Shown here: piece by piece, positions 1 through 10,412 of the stretch | How positions within the stretch are numbered: the first letter of the stretch is position 1 | Layout: each line of letters begins with the position of its first letter | From: Hydractinia symbiolongicarpus | Lineage: Eukaryota; Cnidaria; Hydrozoa; Anthoathecata; Hydractiniidae | Reading direction: 5' to 3' | Length of the DNA: 64,000 bases | Assembly: GCF_029227915.1 (NCBI RefSeq) | Contig: NC_079883.1 | Span: 11,594,001 to 11,658,000, forward strand | The notes under the pieces: generated by a model | The model's input: only the letters and a program-made list of their open reading frames with translations | The model's database searches: none | Told to the model about the DNA's origin: nothing | Translations under genes and position numbers: made by a program

Positions 1-93
1 GATCATGTCCACATATTTAGGGTGATCAGCTGTCTTCTTTGCAGCAGGTTTCTTCTTGGGTGCGATTTTCTTTGGAGAAGCTGCTTCACTCAT
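1..93 (-). CDS. H1: Histone H1, N-terminal 31 codons (cut by window edge)
   Basis: This is the 5' end of an H1 gene whose start codon is the complement of 91..93. The visible peptide begins [15 protein letters not shown] and runs to the first residues of the globular domain, then leaves the window. It matches the complete copy at 5418..5969 base for base in the overlap. Confidence 0.95.
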   Translation of the reverse strand, partial: MSEAASPKKIAPKKKPAAKKTADHPKYVDMI

Positions 94-672
94 TTTTAAT
101 GTTTTCTTACAACAATCCAACGATAAACGATGCTTGTTATCACAGTAGAAGTATACTAAACATTACCGTGTAAATGAGATATAATTTAAGACGGTGCGAA
201 GTATGCGGACGTAAAAGTACCACTCCCGGGAATTGATTTGGCGCGAAAACAGAAATGTGTGTTTCTGTACATCGTATAATGTCCGTTTTGGGAGCCGCGA
301 CTATGCGAAAGCATGTTAATTTTTATTTGTAGCACGACGCAATAGTCTGAAAGAGAAGCTGCTGGAGTTTGAGGTCTTCAGCATTACATCTACTCTGTTA
401 ATTTGGGCTTCTTCCGCGCCCGTGTTAGGATTTTCATAAAGCGTTCTTTGGTTTGCGTTGCGTATGTCGGCCTACATCATCGACACGGCCTGTTTCCGGC
501 TATTAGGAGCAATTCATATATTGGGCACTGCGTTTCGACTTTTTTATTAGACCACAGTAAAAAAATTCACTCACAGAAGTCCCTTTCTTTCATGGCTACA
601 AACACGAAGAATTCTGTCGTAAGTAAAACGAATGCGCAAGCCAAAATAACGATGGGGCGAAGTCATAAGCAT
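94..672. promoter_or_regulatory. H1 upstream region and H1-tRNA spacer with E2F-like site
   Basis: This 579-bp spacer holds the H1 promoter. A palindromic E2F-type site, TTTGGCGCGAAA, lies at 237..248, about 145 bp upstream of the H1 start codon. I recognise no further gene; small open frames here are not convincing. The same spacer recurs in every repeat (for example the E2F-like site at 8932..8943 in the first block 2 repeat). Confidence 0.6.
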
Positions 673-745
673 CGCCCTGTGGCCCAATGGATAAGGCATC
701 TGACTACGAATCAGGGGATTCCAGGTTCGACTCCTGGCAGGGTCG
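673..745 (+). tRNA. tRNA-Arg (anticodon ACG)
   Basis: A 73-nt cloverleaf is visible. The anticodon stem TCTGA/TCAGG encloses loop CTACGAA, giving anticodon ACG. The T arm is CCAGG TTCGACT CCTGG, and internal A-box (TGGCCCAATGG) and B-box (GGTTCGACTCC) sequences are present. The acceptor stem is CGCCCTG/CAGGGTC, so in block 1 position 1 is C opposite C72, a mismatch; block 2 copies have G here and pair. No T-run follows within 195 bp, which is unusual for Pol III termination. The discriminator is G. Confidence 0.9.
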
Positions 746-1067
746 CACTGTCGCATTTCGGCTGCATGGTCTACTGTGTAACGCGCGCGCACGTTCTGGC
801 GTAATGCGTTGATAAACGGAATGTACGCAGTCATATTGGAAAGTAATATCACGCACTTAGTATCGTCGCCTTTGTTAGCATTCATGTAAGTTACCATCCA
901 CTCGCTACAGTCGCTCTCCATCCTACGGCTAAATCAACAGCCGTGATTTTTACTATGTCGCCGTCCATCCGTACGCGGTGACAGTTGTAAGCTTTACAGT
1001 AACGTGACATGCTCCACAAGCAGTTACGGTGTGTGGACGATGCCTATCATGGCAACGCTTGTTCTTT
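746..1067. promoter_or_regulatory. tRNA-U2 spacer with U2 PSE candidate
   Basis: The spacer contains CCACAAGCA at 1014..1022, 46-54 bp upstream of the U2 start. The same nonamer lies at nearly the same distance upstream of U1, so it is a good candidate for the snRNA proximal sequence element. A small hairpin (925..944, stem ACGGCT/AGCCGT) is followed by T5 at 947..951 and is the first T-run after the tRNA. No other gene recognised. Confidence 0.5.
1014..1022 (+). promoter_or_regulatory. Candidate PSE of U2 (CCACAAGCA)
   Basis: Same nonamer as upstream of U1 and at an equivalent distance. The similarity continues weakly downstream (TTAAC in U1 versus GTTAC in U2). Confidence 0.55.
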
Positions 1068-1252
1068 ATCGCTTCTCGGCCTAATGGCTAAGATCAAGTG
1101 TAGTATCTGTTCTTATCAGTTTAATATCTGGTAGGCCATTCTCTGAATGGTCAGTATATTAATCTGATTTTTGGCCTTGGGTCATGGAGGTGGATTCATT
1201 CACGCCGTGACCACGGGTTGCCTTGGTGTTGCACTATTACCGATGGCGGCCC
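1068..1252 (+). ncRNA. U2: U2 spliceosomal snRNA
   Basis: U2 pairs with the intron branch point in the major spliceosome. The 5' end ATCGCTTCTCGGCC is the conserved U2 start, followed by GGCTAAGATCAAGTGTAGTATCTG, which contains the branch-point-pairing GTAGTA. An Sm site ATTTTTGG lies near 1168..1175, and the 3' half can form the stem III/IV hairpins. The 3' end is set by the stem IV pairing and by a typical length of about 185 nt, so it may be off by several bases. Confidence 0.93.
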
Positions 1253-1387
1253 ACATAAGCAATAAAAGAATAATAGCAGTCCTCTTTCCGACGGCACTCT
1301 GCATAGTCTACGGCGGGAACAAAACGCGTACACTGGGGGAGAATACAGCCTATGCCCCGCGACACGGCAGTTTATAACACACTCAAG

Positions 1388-1396
1388 CCACAAGCA
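1388..1396 (+). promoter_or_regulatory. Candidate PSE of U1 (CCACAAGCA)
   Basis: CCACAAGCA lies 49-57 bp upstream of the U1 start. It is identical to the nonamer 46-54 bp upstream of U2 (1014..1022). Metazoan snRNA promoters carry a PSE at about -55, so shared sequence plus position supports the call; factor binding (SNAPc) is inferred. Confidence 0.55.
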
Positions 1397-1444
1397 TTAA
1401 CAAACTTTGAAGGGTACCCTCATGCTACGGTGCAGTTCCAACTC

Positions 1445-1611
1445 ATACTTACCTGACGGGGAAGTAAAGACTGATCAATGAGGGTTTTCTTCCAGAGTGA
1501 GGCTCTTGCATTGCACTACGCTTGGGCTGACCTCTGCGATTACTGCAAACGTCAGTAACTCGACCGTACAATTTCTGGTAGTGGGGGCCTGCGTCCGCGC
1601 TCGCCCCCTCC
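1445..1611 (+). ncRNA. U1: U1 spliceosomal snRNA
   Basis: U1 recognises 5' splice sites. The RNA starts ATACTTACCTG, the exact 5'-splice-site-pairing sequence. Loop I carries GATCAATGAGG (U1-70K-type loop), stem-loop II carries ATTGCAC (U1A-type loop), and the Sm site is AATTTCTGG at 1570..1578, followed by the final GC-rich hairpin. The 167-nt length fits the family. Block 2 copies appear identical. Confidence 0.95.
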
Positions 1612-1959
1612 TTAAGTCAAAATGAATGAGCTTAGAAAAGTTGCGCGGCCAAATGTCGGTGGTGACTTAAACGCTAAGGTAAAACCTCGCTTGGCTGTTA
1701 CGAAACGTGATTGCGATATAAGTCCTCGGAAGGCGGCGGAATTTTATTTTATTTGCCATTCCGTCAGGGTTATTGGATGATCGGCAATAGATCGAGTTTG
1801 TATGCATTTGAAAGCTCTTTTTTCTCGTACTATCACCTGAAAATGTCGTAGGAAAATGTCATAGGAAACACTTTCAACAACCGCCACGTTCCTTAATTGT
1901 TATAACAAGAAATATATCACAGCACCATTGAAATGAAAAGGCAACAAATGAAAATGAAA
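1612..1959. other. U1-5S spacer, no gene recognised
   Basis: This 348-bp spacer shows no convincing coding or RNA gene. Just after U1 there is an AAATGAAT string that loosely resembles the sequence after U2 and might act as a 3' box. Block 1 carries about 22 bp here, next to the 5S 3' end, that block 2 lacks. Confidence 0.5.
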
Positions 1960-2078
1960 AGCCTACGACACCGGGAGTTCCCAGGCGGTCCCCCATCCAA
2001 GTACTATCCCGGCCCGACGATGCTTAACTTCCGTGATCAGACGAGAACGGGTGTGTTCATCGTGGTATGGCCGTAGAC
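1960..2078 (-). rRNA. 5S ribosomal RNA
   Basis: The minus strand reads GTCTACGGCCATACCACG and ends in GTGTCGTAGGCT followed by a T-run (Pol III terminator). It is 119 nt. The internal promoter C-box region (AGTACTTGGATGGG, GACCGCCTGGGAA) is intact. It is transcribed away from U1 and in the same direction as H2A. Confidence 0.97.
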
Positions 2079-2237
2079 ATTAGTAGGGGCAAATACGTGC
2101 AATTTATTTTGACGTTGTGATCAAATTTTTTTATTTAATTTCTTTGAGTTACTTAGGACAAGGCGTATGCATGGATTATCTATTAGACTTTAAGGTTATA
2201 GTTTTGTGAAAAAAACAATGTTTTTTTAAAGATGTGT

Positions 2238-2253
2238 GGCTATAAAAATAGCC
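2238..2253 (-). promoter_or_regulatory. H2A mRNA 3' stem-loop
   Basis: GGCTATTTTTATAGCC read on the minus strand, 23 bases after the H2A stop, followed by ACACATCTTT. It is the replication-dependent histone mRNA processing signal bound by SLBP. The fifth pair is A-T rather than the usual pyrimidine-purine pair. Confidence 0.9.
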
Positions 2254-2275
2254 GTTGTTTTCTGAGTGTAGCGGT

Positions 2276-2656
2276 TTACTTCTTCTGTCCTTTGTCGTTC
2301 TTCTTTGGGAGTAAGACAGCTTGAATGTTTGGCAAAACACCACCAGCTGCAATGGTTACACCGCTCAAAAGTTTGTTTAATTCTTCATCATTACGAACAG
2401 CCAATTGTAAATGTCTTGGAATAATCCTAGCTTTTTTGTTGTCTCTTGCTGCGTTACCAGCCAACTCCAATATCTCAGCAGATAAATATTCCAAGACGGC
2501 TGCTAAGTAAACTGGTGCTCCAGATCCAATTCGGTTAGCATAGTGCCCTCTACGAAGGAATCTATGCACTCTACCGACTGGAAATTGAAGTCCAGCTCTT
2601 GAGGATCTTGTCTTGGCTTTAGCCTTAGCTTTTCCACCTTTTCCACGTCCAGACAT
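2276..2656 (-). CDS. H2A: Histone H2A (canonical)
   Basis: Core histone pairing with H2B in the nucleosome. The 126-residue protein starts [15 protein letters not shown] and has the histone fold with the acidic-patch region [17 protein letters not shown] and the docking segment ending [12 protein letters not shown]. There is no C-terminal SQ motif, so it is not H2A.X. It is intronless and divergent from H2B, sharing a 284-bp promoter. Its 3' end has a histone stem-loop and no obvious need for a poly(A) signal, indicating S-phase expression. The protein is identical in all full copies of the window. Confidence 0.98.
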   Translation of the reverse strand: MSGRGKGGKAKAKAKTRSSRAGLQFPVGRVHRFLRRGHYANRIGSGAPVYLAAVLEYLSAEILELAGNAARDNKKARIIPRHLQLAVRNDEELNKLLSGVTIAAGGVLPNIQAVLLPKKNDKGQKK

Positions 2657-2940
2657 AACTGCGATTTGATTTGTAAGTTAATACAAAAACGTACGAATAT
2701 TTAACGTAAGTGTTAACGAAATAAACTTTACTCGTTTTTTCATCATAAAAATAGGATCGAAATCATGTTTTTTTAACCAATCATAATTAAGTATTAAACA
2801 AAAGATTTTTTTTTTAACCAATTAAATTGCGTATCGGCGTTTTCGGATCGAATTCGATCCGATTTTTTTACTTATAAACAAAAAGTTTTGACTTGCAGTT
2901 TAATGCTTATTTACAAGTTAAGTAGCAAAAATTTTTAACC
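2657..2940. promoter_or_regulatory. Bidirectional H2A/H2B promoter
   Basis: CCAAT boxes lie at 2777..2781 and 2818..2822, and a TATAAA for H2B at 2873..2878. A perfect 20-bp palindrome at 2843..2862 (centre GAATTC, arms containing GGATCGAA) sits about 80-100 bp from the H2B start. A single GGATCGAA half-site at 2754..2761 sits about 100 bp from the H2A start. Confidence 0.7.
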
Positions 2941-3345
2941 ATGTCTGACGCAGCAGCTAAAGGAGGAAAACAGGCACCTAAAGTAGCCAAGAAAGGTGAA
3001 AAAAGAGCCGGCAAAAAAGGAGGAAAGATTGGTGGAACTGGTGAAAAGAAACGCAAGAGAAAGAGAAAGGAAAGTTATGCTATTTACATCTACAATGTTT
3101 TGAAACAAGTTCACCCAGATGTCGGAGTTTCAAGCAAAGCTATGAGCATCATGAACTCATTTGTCAACGACATCTTTGAGCGCATTGCTTCCGAAGCTTC
3201 GCGTTTGGCTCTTCAAAACAAAAAGTCGACCATCTCTTCTCGTGAAATTCAAACCGCAGTACGTCTTCTCTTGCCTGGAGAACTTGCAAAACACGCAGTC
3301 AGTGAAGGAACAAAAGCCGTCACAAAATACACAAGCAGCAAGTAA
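2941..3345 (+). CDS. H2B: Histone H2B
   Basis: Core histone pairing with H2A. The 134-residue protein has a long basic tail ([18 protein letters not shown], then [10 protein letters not shown]) and a standard fold ([17 protein letters not shown] to the C-terminal AVTKYTSSK). The tail is longer than in vertebrate H2B, a common invertebrate feature. It is intronless, divergent from H2A and convergent with H4. Confidence 0.98.
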   Translation: MSDAAAKGGKQAPKVAKKGEKRAGKKGGKIGGTGEKKRKRKRKESYAIYIYNVLKQVHPDVGVSSKAMSIMNSFVNDIFERIASEASRLALQNKKSTISSREIQTAVRLLLPGELAKHAVSEGTKAVTKYTSSK

Positions 3346-3368
3346 ACCAACGTCTACCAAACACAAAC

Positions 3369-3384
3369 GGTCTTTTTTAAGACC
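3369..3384 (+). promoter_or_regulatory. H2B mRNA 3' stem-loop (variant stem)
   Basis: GGTCTTTTTTAAGACC, 24 bases after the stop. The stem differs from the other four genes (GGCTAT/ATAGCC) by compensating changes on both arms, so pairing is kept. The H2B version fits the general metazoan pattern better. Confidence 0.9.
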
Positions 3385-3767
3385 ACACATCTTTAAAAAA
3401 ACATTTACTTGGCGTCACTACAAGTTAACCGAAGTTAATAAAACTTCTAAATAATGTGCTTAAGAACACTAGCCTACATTTAAAATACTTCCCCATGTGT
3501 GTGTGTGGATTAGCTTCACTTTTCATACGTATTATTAGCTGTACTTGCAGAAAAGACAAGTACATTGATCCATGTTATTGCTTACATTTAACTTAACCCA
3601 GCTTTTCACGGAAACACTCCCAGGCAAATTAACCCTACAAAGTATTTCTAAATTTTTTTTGTGTCATATATGACATAGTATCGTATAGCAATAAATGTAA
3701 CTGTGACAAGACTTTACACATTGTGTAATTTGGAAGCGTGCACAAAGTAATGTTTTAAAAGATTTGT
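3385..3767. other. H2B-H4 convergent spacer with two inverted repeats
   Basis: No gene seen. It holds a perfect palindrome TGTCATATATGACA (3662..3675) and a hairpin with 8-bp arms TGTACTTG/CAAGTACA around a 9-base loop (3540..3564). Both recur in every repeat. Confidence 0.6.
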
Positions 3768-3783
3768 GGCTATAAAAATAGCC
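3768..3783 (-). promoter_or_regulatory. H4 mRNA 3' stem-loop
   Basis: GGCTATTTTTATAGCC on the minus strand, 25 bases after the H4 stop. Confidence 0.9.
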
Positions 3784-3807
3784 GTTTTTGTTGAGCAATG
3801 ACAACGC

Positions 3808-5056
<1,249 letters not shown>

Positions 5057-5077
5057 GCATCTTACCAAACAAAAAAC

Positions 5078-5093
5078 GGCTATTTTTATAGCC
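5078..5093 (+). promoter_or_regulatory. H3 mRNA 3' stem-loop
   Basis: GGCTATTTTTATAGCC, 22 bases after the stop, followed by ACACATCC. Confidence 0.9.
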
Positions 5094-5369
5094 ACACATC
5101 CATAAAAAATATTACGGCTAGCTTTTTATATCAAACTTTGTTCTGCTTTCTGTTTAAATTTTATGCTACATAAAAATTTTATGCTACATAAAGTTTGACA
5201 ATGTTAAAAATATGAAGGGCAAGAAAAGTAAAAGCAAGAAAATAAGAAATTTAAAAACGAAAATACTTAAACTTAGGGAATCTAATCTTAAAATTACTCT
5301 TTTTTAACTGTTTAAGTGACTTAAACAAGTTTAACTTTGTACCAAGATAATGTTTTTTTGTAAATGTGT
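5094..5369. other. H3-H1 convergent spacer
   Basis: AT-rich, no gene seen. A 16-18 bp direct repeat (ATTTTATGCTACATAAA twice) lies at about 5157..5191. Confidence 0.5.
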
Positions 5370-5385
5370 GGCTATAAAAATAGCC
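5370..5385 (-). promoter_or_regulatory. H1 mRNA 3' stem-loop
   Basis: GGCTATTTTTATAGCC on the minus strand, 33 bases after the H1 stop. Confidence 0.9.
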
Positions 5386-5417
5386 GTTTGTTAATGTAAT
5401 AGCCAGATACACACAAA

Positions 5418-5969
5418 TTATTTTTTTGCGGTCTTCTTTGCTGCCTTTTTGGGAGTCTTTTTGACCTTCTTTGCTGCAGGTTTTTTAGCAACAGGCTTCT
5501 TTGTGGGTTTCTTAGCTGCTGGTTTCTTAGCCGAGGCTTTCTTTGTGGCAGGCTTCTTTGCTGCTTTCTTTGGCGTGCTCTTCTTTGCTGGCTTCTTTTT
5601 TGGTGTACTTTTCTTTGCAGTAGGCTTCTTTGCCGTTGGCTTTTTTGCTGCGGCCTTTTTCTTAGGTTTTTCTTTTTTTACCTGACCTAGCTTGAATGAT
5701 CCAGAAGCACCAGTGCCTTTAGTTTGAATCAAATCGCCTGATGTTACTCCTCGTTTAAGAGCCATTTTCAGATGATGATCTGAGTTTTCAGCAACTTTGT
5801 AATTTGCATGAATATATTTTGTAATAGCTTGGCGAGATGAACCACCGCGTTCCTTTAGGGTAGCGATAGCAGCCTTGATCATGTCCACATATTTAGGGTG
5901 ATCAGCTGTCTTCTTTGCAGCAGGTTTCTTCTTGGGTGCGATTTTCTTTGGAGAAGCTGCTTCACTCAT
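5418..5969 (-). CDS. H1: Linker histone H1
   Basis: Linker histone that binds nucleosome dyads and linker DNA. The 183-residue protein has a short basic N-terminus, a winged-helix globular domain (about residues 22-95; [20 protein letters not shown], then [10 protein letters not shown] and GSFKLGQ), and a Lys/Ala/Pro-rich tail built from [15 protein letters not shown] repeats. An ATG nine codons upstream (MDCCKKTLK) is in frame, but MSEAASPKK has the usual H1 start and I prefer it. It is the only histone gene in the unit facing the tRNA/U2/U1 side. Confidence 0.96.
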   Translation of the reverse strand: MSEAASPKKIAPKKKPAAKKTADHPKYVDMIKAAIATLKERGGSSRQAITKYIHANYKVAENSDHHLKMALKRGVTSGDLIQTKGTGASGSFKLGQVKKEKPKKKAAAKKPTAKKPTAKKSTPKKKPAKKSTPKKAAKKPATKKASAKKPAAKKPTKKPVAKKPAAKKVKKTPKKAAKKTAKK

Positions 5970-6548
5970 TTTTAATGTTTTCTTACAACAATCCAACGAT
6001 AAACGATGCTTGTTATCACAGTAGAAGTATACTAAACATTACCGTGTAAATGAGATATAATTTAAGACGGTGCGAAGTATGCGGACGTAAAAGTACCACT
6101 CCCGGGAATTGATTTGGCGCGAAAACAGAAATGTGTGTTTCTGTACATCGTATAATGTCCGTTTTGGGAGCCGCGACTATGCGAAAGCATGTTAATTTTT
6201 ATTTGTAGCACGACGCAATAGTCTGAAAGAGAAGCTGCTGGAGTTTGAGGTCTTCAGCATTACATCTACTCTGTTAATTTGGGCTTCTTCCGCGCCCGTG
6301 TTAGGATTTTCATAAAGCGTTCTTTGGTTTGCGTTGCGTATGTCGGCCTACATCATCGACACGGCCTGTTTCCGGCTATTAGGAGCAATTCATATATTGG
6401 GCACTGCGTTTCGACTTTTTTATTAGACCACAGTAAAAAAATTCACTCACAGAAGTCCCTTTCTTTCATGGCTACAAACACGAAGAATTCTGTCGTAAGT
6501 AAAACGAATGCGCAAGCCAAAATAACGATGGGGCGAAGTCATAAGCAT

Positions 6549-6621
6549 CGCCCTGTGGCCCAATGGATAAGGCATCTGACTACGAATCAGGGGATTCCAG
6601 GTTCGACTCCTGGCAGGGTCG
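6549..6621 (+). tRNA. tRNA-Arg (ACG), second block 1 copy
   Basis: Same sequence as the copy at 673..745, including the C at position 1 opposite C72. Confidence 0.9.
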
Positions 6622-6847
6622 CACTGTCGCATTTCGGCTGCATGGTCTACTGTGTAACGCGCGCGCACGTTCTGGCGTAATGCGTTGATAAACGGAATGT
6701 ACGCAGTCATATTGGAAAGTAATATCACGCACTTAGTATCGTCGCCTTTGTTAGCATTCATGTAAGTTACCATCCACTCGCTACAGTCGCTCTCCATCCT
6801 ACGGCTAAATCAACAGCCGTGATTTTTACTATGTCGCCGTCCATCCG

Positions 6848-7347
6848 NNNNNNNNNNNNNNNNNNNNNNNNNNNNNNNNNNNNNNNNNNNNNNNNNNNNN
6901 NNNNNNNNNNNNNNNNNNNNNNNNNNNNNNNNNNNNNNNNNNNNNNNNNNNNNNNNNNNNNNNNNNNNNNNNNNNNNNNNNNNNNNNNNNNNNNNNNNNN
7001 NNNNNNNNNNNNNNNNNNNNNNNNNNNNNNNNNNNNNNNNNNNNNNNNNNNNNNNNNNNNNNNNNNNNNNNNNNNNNNNNNNNNNNNNNNNNNNNNNNNN
7101 NNNNNNNNNNNNNNNNNNNNNNNNNNNNNNNNNNNNNNNNNNNNNNNNNNNNNNNNNNNNNNNNNNNNNNNNNNNNNNNNNNNNNNNNNNNNNNNNNNNN
7201 NNNNNNNNNNNNNNNNNNNNNNNNNNNNNNNNNNNNNNNNNNNNNNNNNNNNNNNNNNNNNNNNNNNNNNNNNNNNNNNNNNNNNNNNNNNNNNNNNNNN
7301 NNNNNNNNNNNNNNNNNNNNNNNNNNNNNNNNNNNNNNNNNNNNNNN
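6848..7347. other. Assembly gap (500 N)
   Basis: Exactly 500 N. The array is on opposite strands on the two sides. To the left the sequence stops between tRNA and U2; to the right it starts between 5S and U1. Confidence 1.
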
Positions 7348-7568
7348 TAGTACGAGAAAAAAGAGCTTTCAAATGCATACAAACTCGATCTATTGCCGAT
7401 CATCCAATAACCCTGACGGAATGGCAAATAAAATAAAATTCCGCCGCCTTCCGAGGACTTATATCGCAATCACGTTTCGTAACAGCCAAGCGAGGTTTTA
7501 CCTTAGCGTTTAAGTCACCACCGACATTTGGCCGCGCAACTTTTCTAAGCTCATTCATTTTGACTTAA

Positions 7569-7735
7569 GGAGGGGGCGAGCGCGGACGCAGGCCCCCACT
7601 ACCAGAAATTGTACGGTCGAGTTACTGACGTTTGCAGTAATCGCAGAGGTCAGCCCAAGCGTAGTGCAATGCAAGAGCCTCACTCTGGAAGAAAACCCTC
7701 ATTGATCAGTCTTTACTTCCCCGTCAGGTAAGTAT
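7569..7735 (-). ncRNA. U1: U1 snRNA, repeat A
   Basis: Same as 1445..1611. Candidate PSE at 7784..7792. Confidence 0.95.
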
Positions 7736-7927
7736 GAGTTGGAACTGCACCGTAGCATGAGGGTACCCTTCAAAGTTTGTTAATGCTTGTGGCTTGAGTG
7801 TGTTATAAACTGCCGTGTCGCGGGGCATAGGCTGTATTCTCCCCCAGTGTACGCGTTTTGTTCCCGCCGTAGACTATGCAGAGTGCCGTCGGAAAGAGGA
7901 CTGCTATTATTCTTTTATTGCTTATGT

Positions 7928-8112
7928 GGGCCGCCATCGGTAATAGTGCAACACCAAGGCAACCCGTGGTCACGGCGTGAATGAATCCACCTCCATGACC
8001 CAAGGCCAAAAATCAGATTAATATACTGACCATTCAGAGAATGGCCTACCAGATATTAAACTGATAAGAACAGATACTACACTTGATCTTAGCCATTAGG
8101 CCGAGAAGCGAT
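7928..8112 (-). ncRNA. U2: U2 snRNA, repeat A
   Basis: Same as 1068..1252, with the PSE-like nonamer at 8158..8166. Confidence 0.93.
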
Positions 8113-8434
8113 AAAGAACAAGCGTTGCCATGATAGGCATCGTCCACACACCGTAACTGCTTGTGGAGCATGTCACGTTACTGTAAAGCTTACAACTGTC
8201 ACCGCGTACGGATGGACGGCGACATAGTAAAAATCACGGCTGTTGATTTAGCCGTAGGATGGAGAGCGACTGTAGCGAGTGGATGGTAACTTACATGAAT
8301 GCTAACAAAGGCGACGATACTAAGTGCGTGATATTACTTTCCAATATGTCTGCGTACATTCCGTTTATCAACGCATTACGCCAGAACGTGCGCGCGCGTT
8401 ACACAGTAGACCATGCAGCCGAAATGCGACAGTG

Positions 8435-8507
8435 CGACCCTGCCAGGAGTCGAACCTGGAATCCCCTGATTCGTAGTCAGATGCCTTATCCATTGGGCCA
8501 CAGGGCC
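8435..8507 (-). tRNA. tRNA-Arg (ACG), repeat A
   Basis: Block 2 version: acceptor GGCCCTG/CAGGGTC, so the first pair is G-C, unlike block 1. Confidence 0.92.
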
Positions 8508-9086
8508 ATGCTTATGACTTCGCCCCATCGTCATTTTGGCTTGCGCATTCGTTTTACTTACGACAGAATTCTTCGTGTTTGTAGCCATGAAAGAAAGGGA
8601 CTTCTGTGAGTGAATTTTTTTACTGTGGTCTAATAAAAAAGTCGAAACGCAGTGCCCAATATATGAATTGCTCCTAATAGCCGGAAACAGGCCGTGTCGA
8701 TGATGTAGGCCGACATACGCAACGCAAACCAAAGAACGCTTTATGAAAATCCTAACACGAGCGCGGAAGAAGCCCAAATTAACAGACTAGATGTAATGCT
8801 GAAGACCTCAAACTCCAGCAGCTTCTCTTGCAGACTATTGCGTCGTACTACAAATAAAAATTAACATGCTTTCGCATAGTCGCGGCACCCAAAACGGACA
8901 TTATACGATGTACAGAAACACACATTTCTGTTTTCGCGCCAAATCAATTCCCGGGAGTGGTACTTTTACGTCCGCATACTTCGCACCGTCTTAAATTATA
9001 TCTCATTTACACGGTAATGTTTAGTATACTTCTACTGTGATAACAAGCATCGTTTATCGTTGGATTGTTGTAAGAAAACATTAAAA

Positions 9087-9637
9087 ATGAGTGAAGCAGC
9101 TTCTCCAAAGAAAATCGCACCCAAGAAGAAACCTGCTGCAAAGAAGACAGCTGATCACCCTAAATATGTGGACATGATCAAGGCTGCTATCGCTACCCTA
9201 AAGGAACGCGGTGGTTCATCTCGCCAAGCTATTACAAAATATATTCATGCAAATTACAAGTTGCTGAAAACTCAGATCATCATCTGAAAATGGCTCTTAA
9301 ACGAGGAGTAACATCAGGCGATTTGATTCAAACTAAAGGCACTGGTGCTTCTGGATCATTCAAGCTAGGTCAGGTAAAAAAAGAAAAACCTAAGAAAAAG
9401 GCCGCAGCAAAAAAGCCAACGGCAAAGAAGCCTACTGCAAAGAAAAGTACACCAAAAAAGAAGCCAGCAAAGAAGAGCACGCCAAAGAAAGCAGCAAAGA
9501 AGCCTGCCACAAAGAAAGCCTCGGCTAAGAAACCAGCAGCTAAGAAACCCACAAAGAAGCCTGTTGCTAAAAAACCTGCAGCAAAGAAGGTCAAAAAGAC
9601 TCCCAAAAAGGCAGCAAAGAAGACCGCAAAAAAATAA
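9087..9637 (+). pseudogene. H1: Histone H1, repeat A, one-base frameshift
   Basis: Relative to the other copies one A is missing in a run of three (ACAAAGTTG reads ACAAGTTG near 9258), which shifts the frame inside the globular domain and gives a stop at about 9285..9287. Downstream sequence is intact to 9637, and the stem-loop is at 9670..9685. The repeat also lacks one A in another A-run near 12240, so a consensus error next to the contig end is as likely as a real pseudogene. Confidence 0.75.
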
Positions 9638-9998
9638 TTTGTGTGTATCTGGCTATTACATTAACAAACGGCTATTTTTATAGCCACACATTTACAAAAA
9701 AACATTATCTTGGTACAAAGTTAAACTTGTTTAAGTCACTTAAACAGTTAAAAAAGAGTAAATTTAAGATTAGATTCCCTAAGTTTAAGTATTTTCGTTT
9801 TTAAATTTCTTATTTTCTTGCTTTTACTTTTCTTGCCCTTCATATTTTTAACATTGTCAAACTTTATGTAGCATAAAATTTTTATGTAGCATAAAATTTA
9901 AACAGAAAGCAGGACAAAGTTTGATATAAAAAGCTAGCCGTAATATTTTTTATGGATGTGTGGCTATAAAAATAGCCGTTTTTTGTTTGGTAAGATGC

Positions 9999-10412
<414 letters not shown>

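Noticed and set aside
94-672. Possible spliced-leader RNA, U5 or U6 gene in the H1-tRNA spacer
   Set aside because: I looked for conserved U4/U5/U6 sequences and for a splice donor followed by an Sm site and found none.
403-804. 133-codon open frame over the tRNA (repeated in each unit)
   Set aside because: It runs through the tRNA and spacer, has no domain, and is kept only because the repeats are identical.
571-921. 116-codon open frame opposite the tRNA
   Set aside because: Antisense over the tRNA; codon pattern and composition do not look coding.
1171-1393. Open frames of 65-68 codons on both strands
   Set aside because: They overlap the U2 gene and its spacer; preserved by RNA-gene conservation, not by coding.
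5449-5685. 78-codon Phe/Gly/Ala-rich frame opposite the H1 tail
   Set aside because: Complement of Lys-rich repeats; hydrophobic composition is an artefact.
6767-7469. Long frames across the N gap, also at 44940..45501
   Set aside because: They consist mainly of unknown bases.
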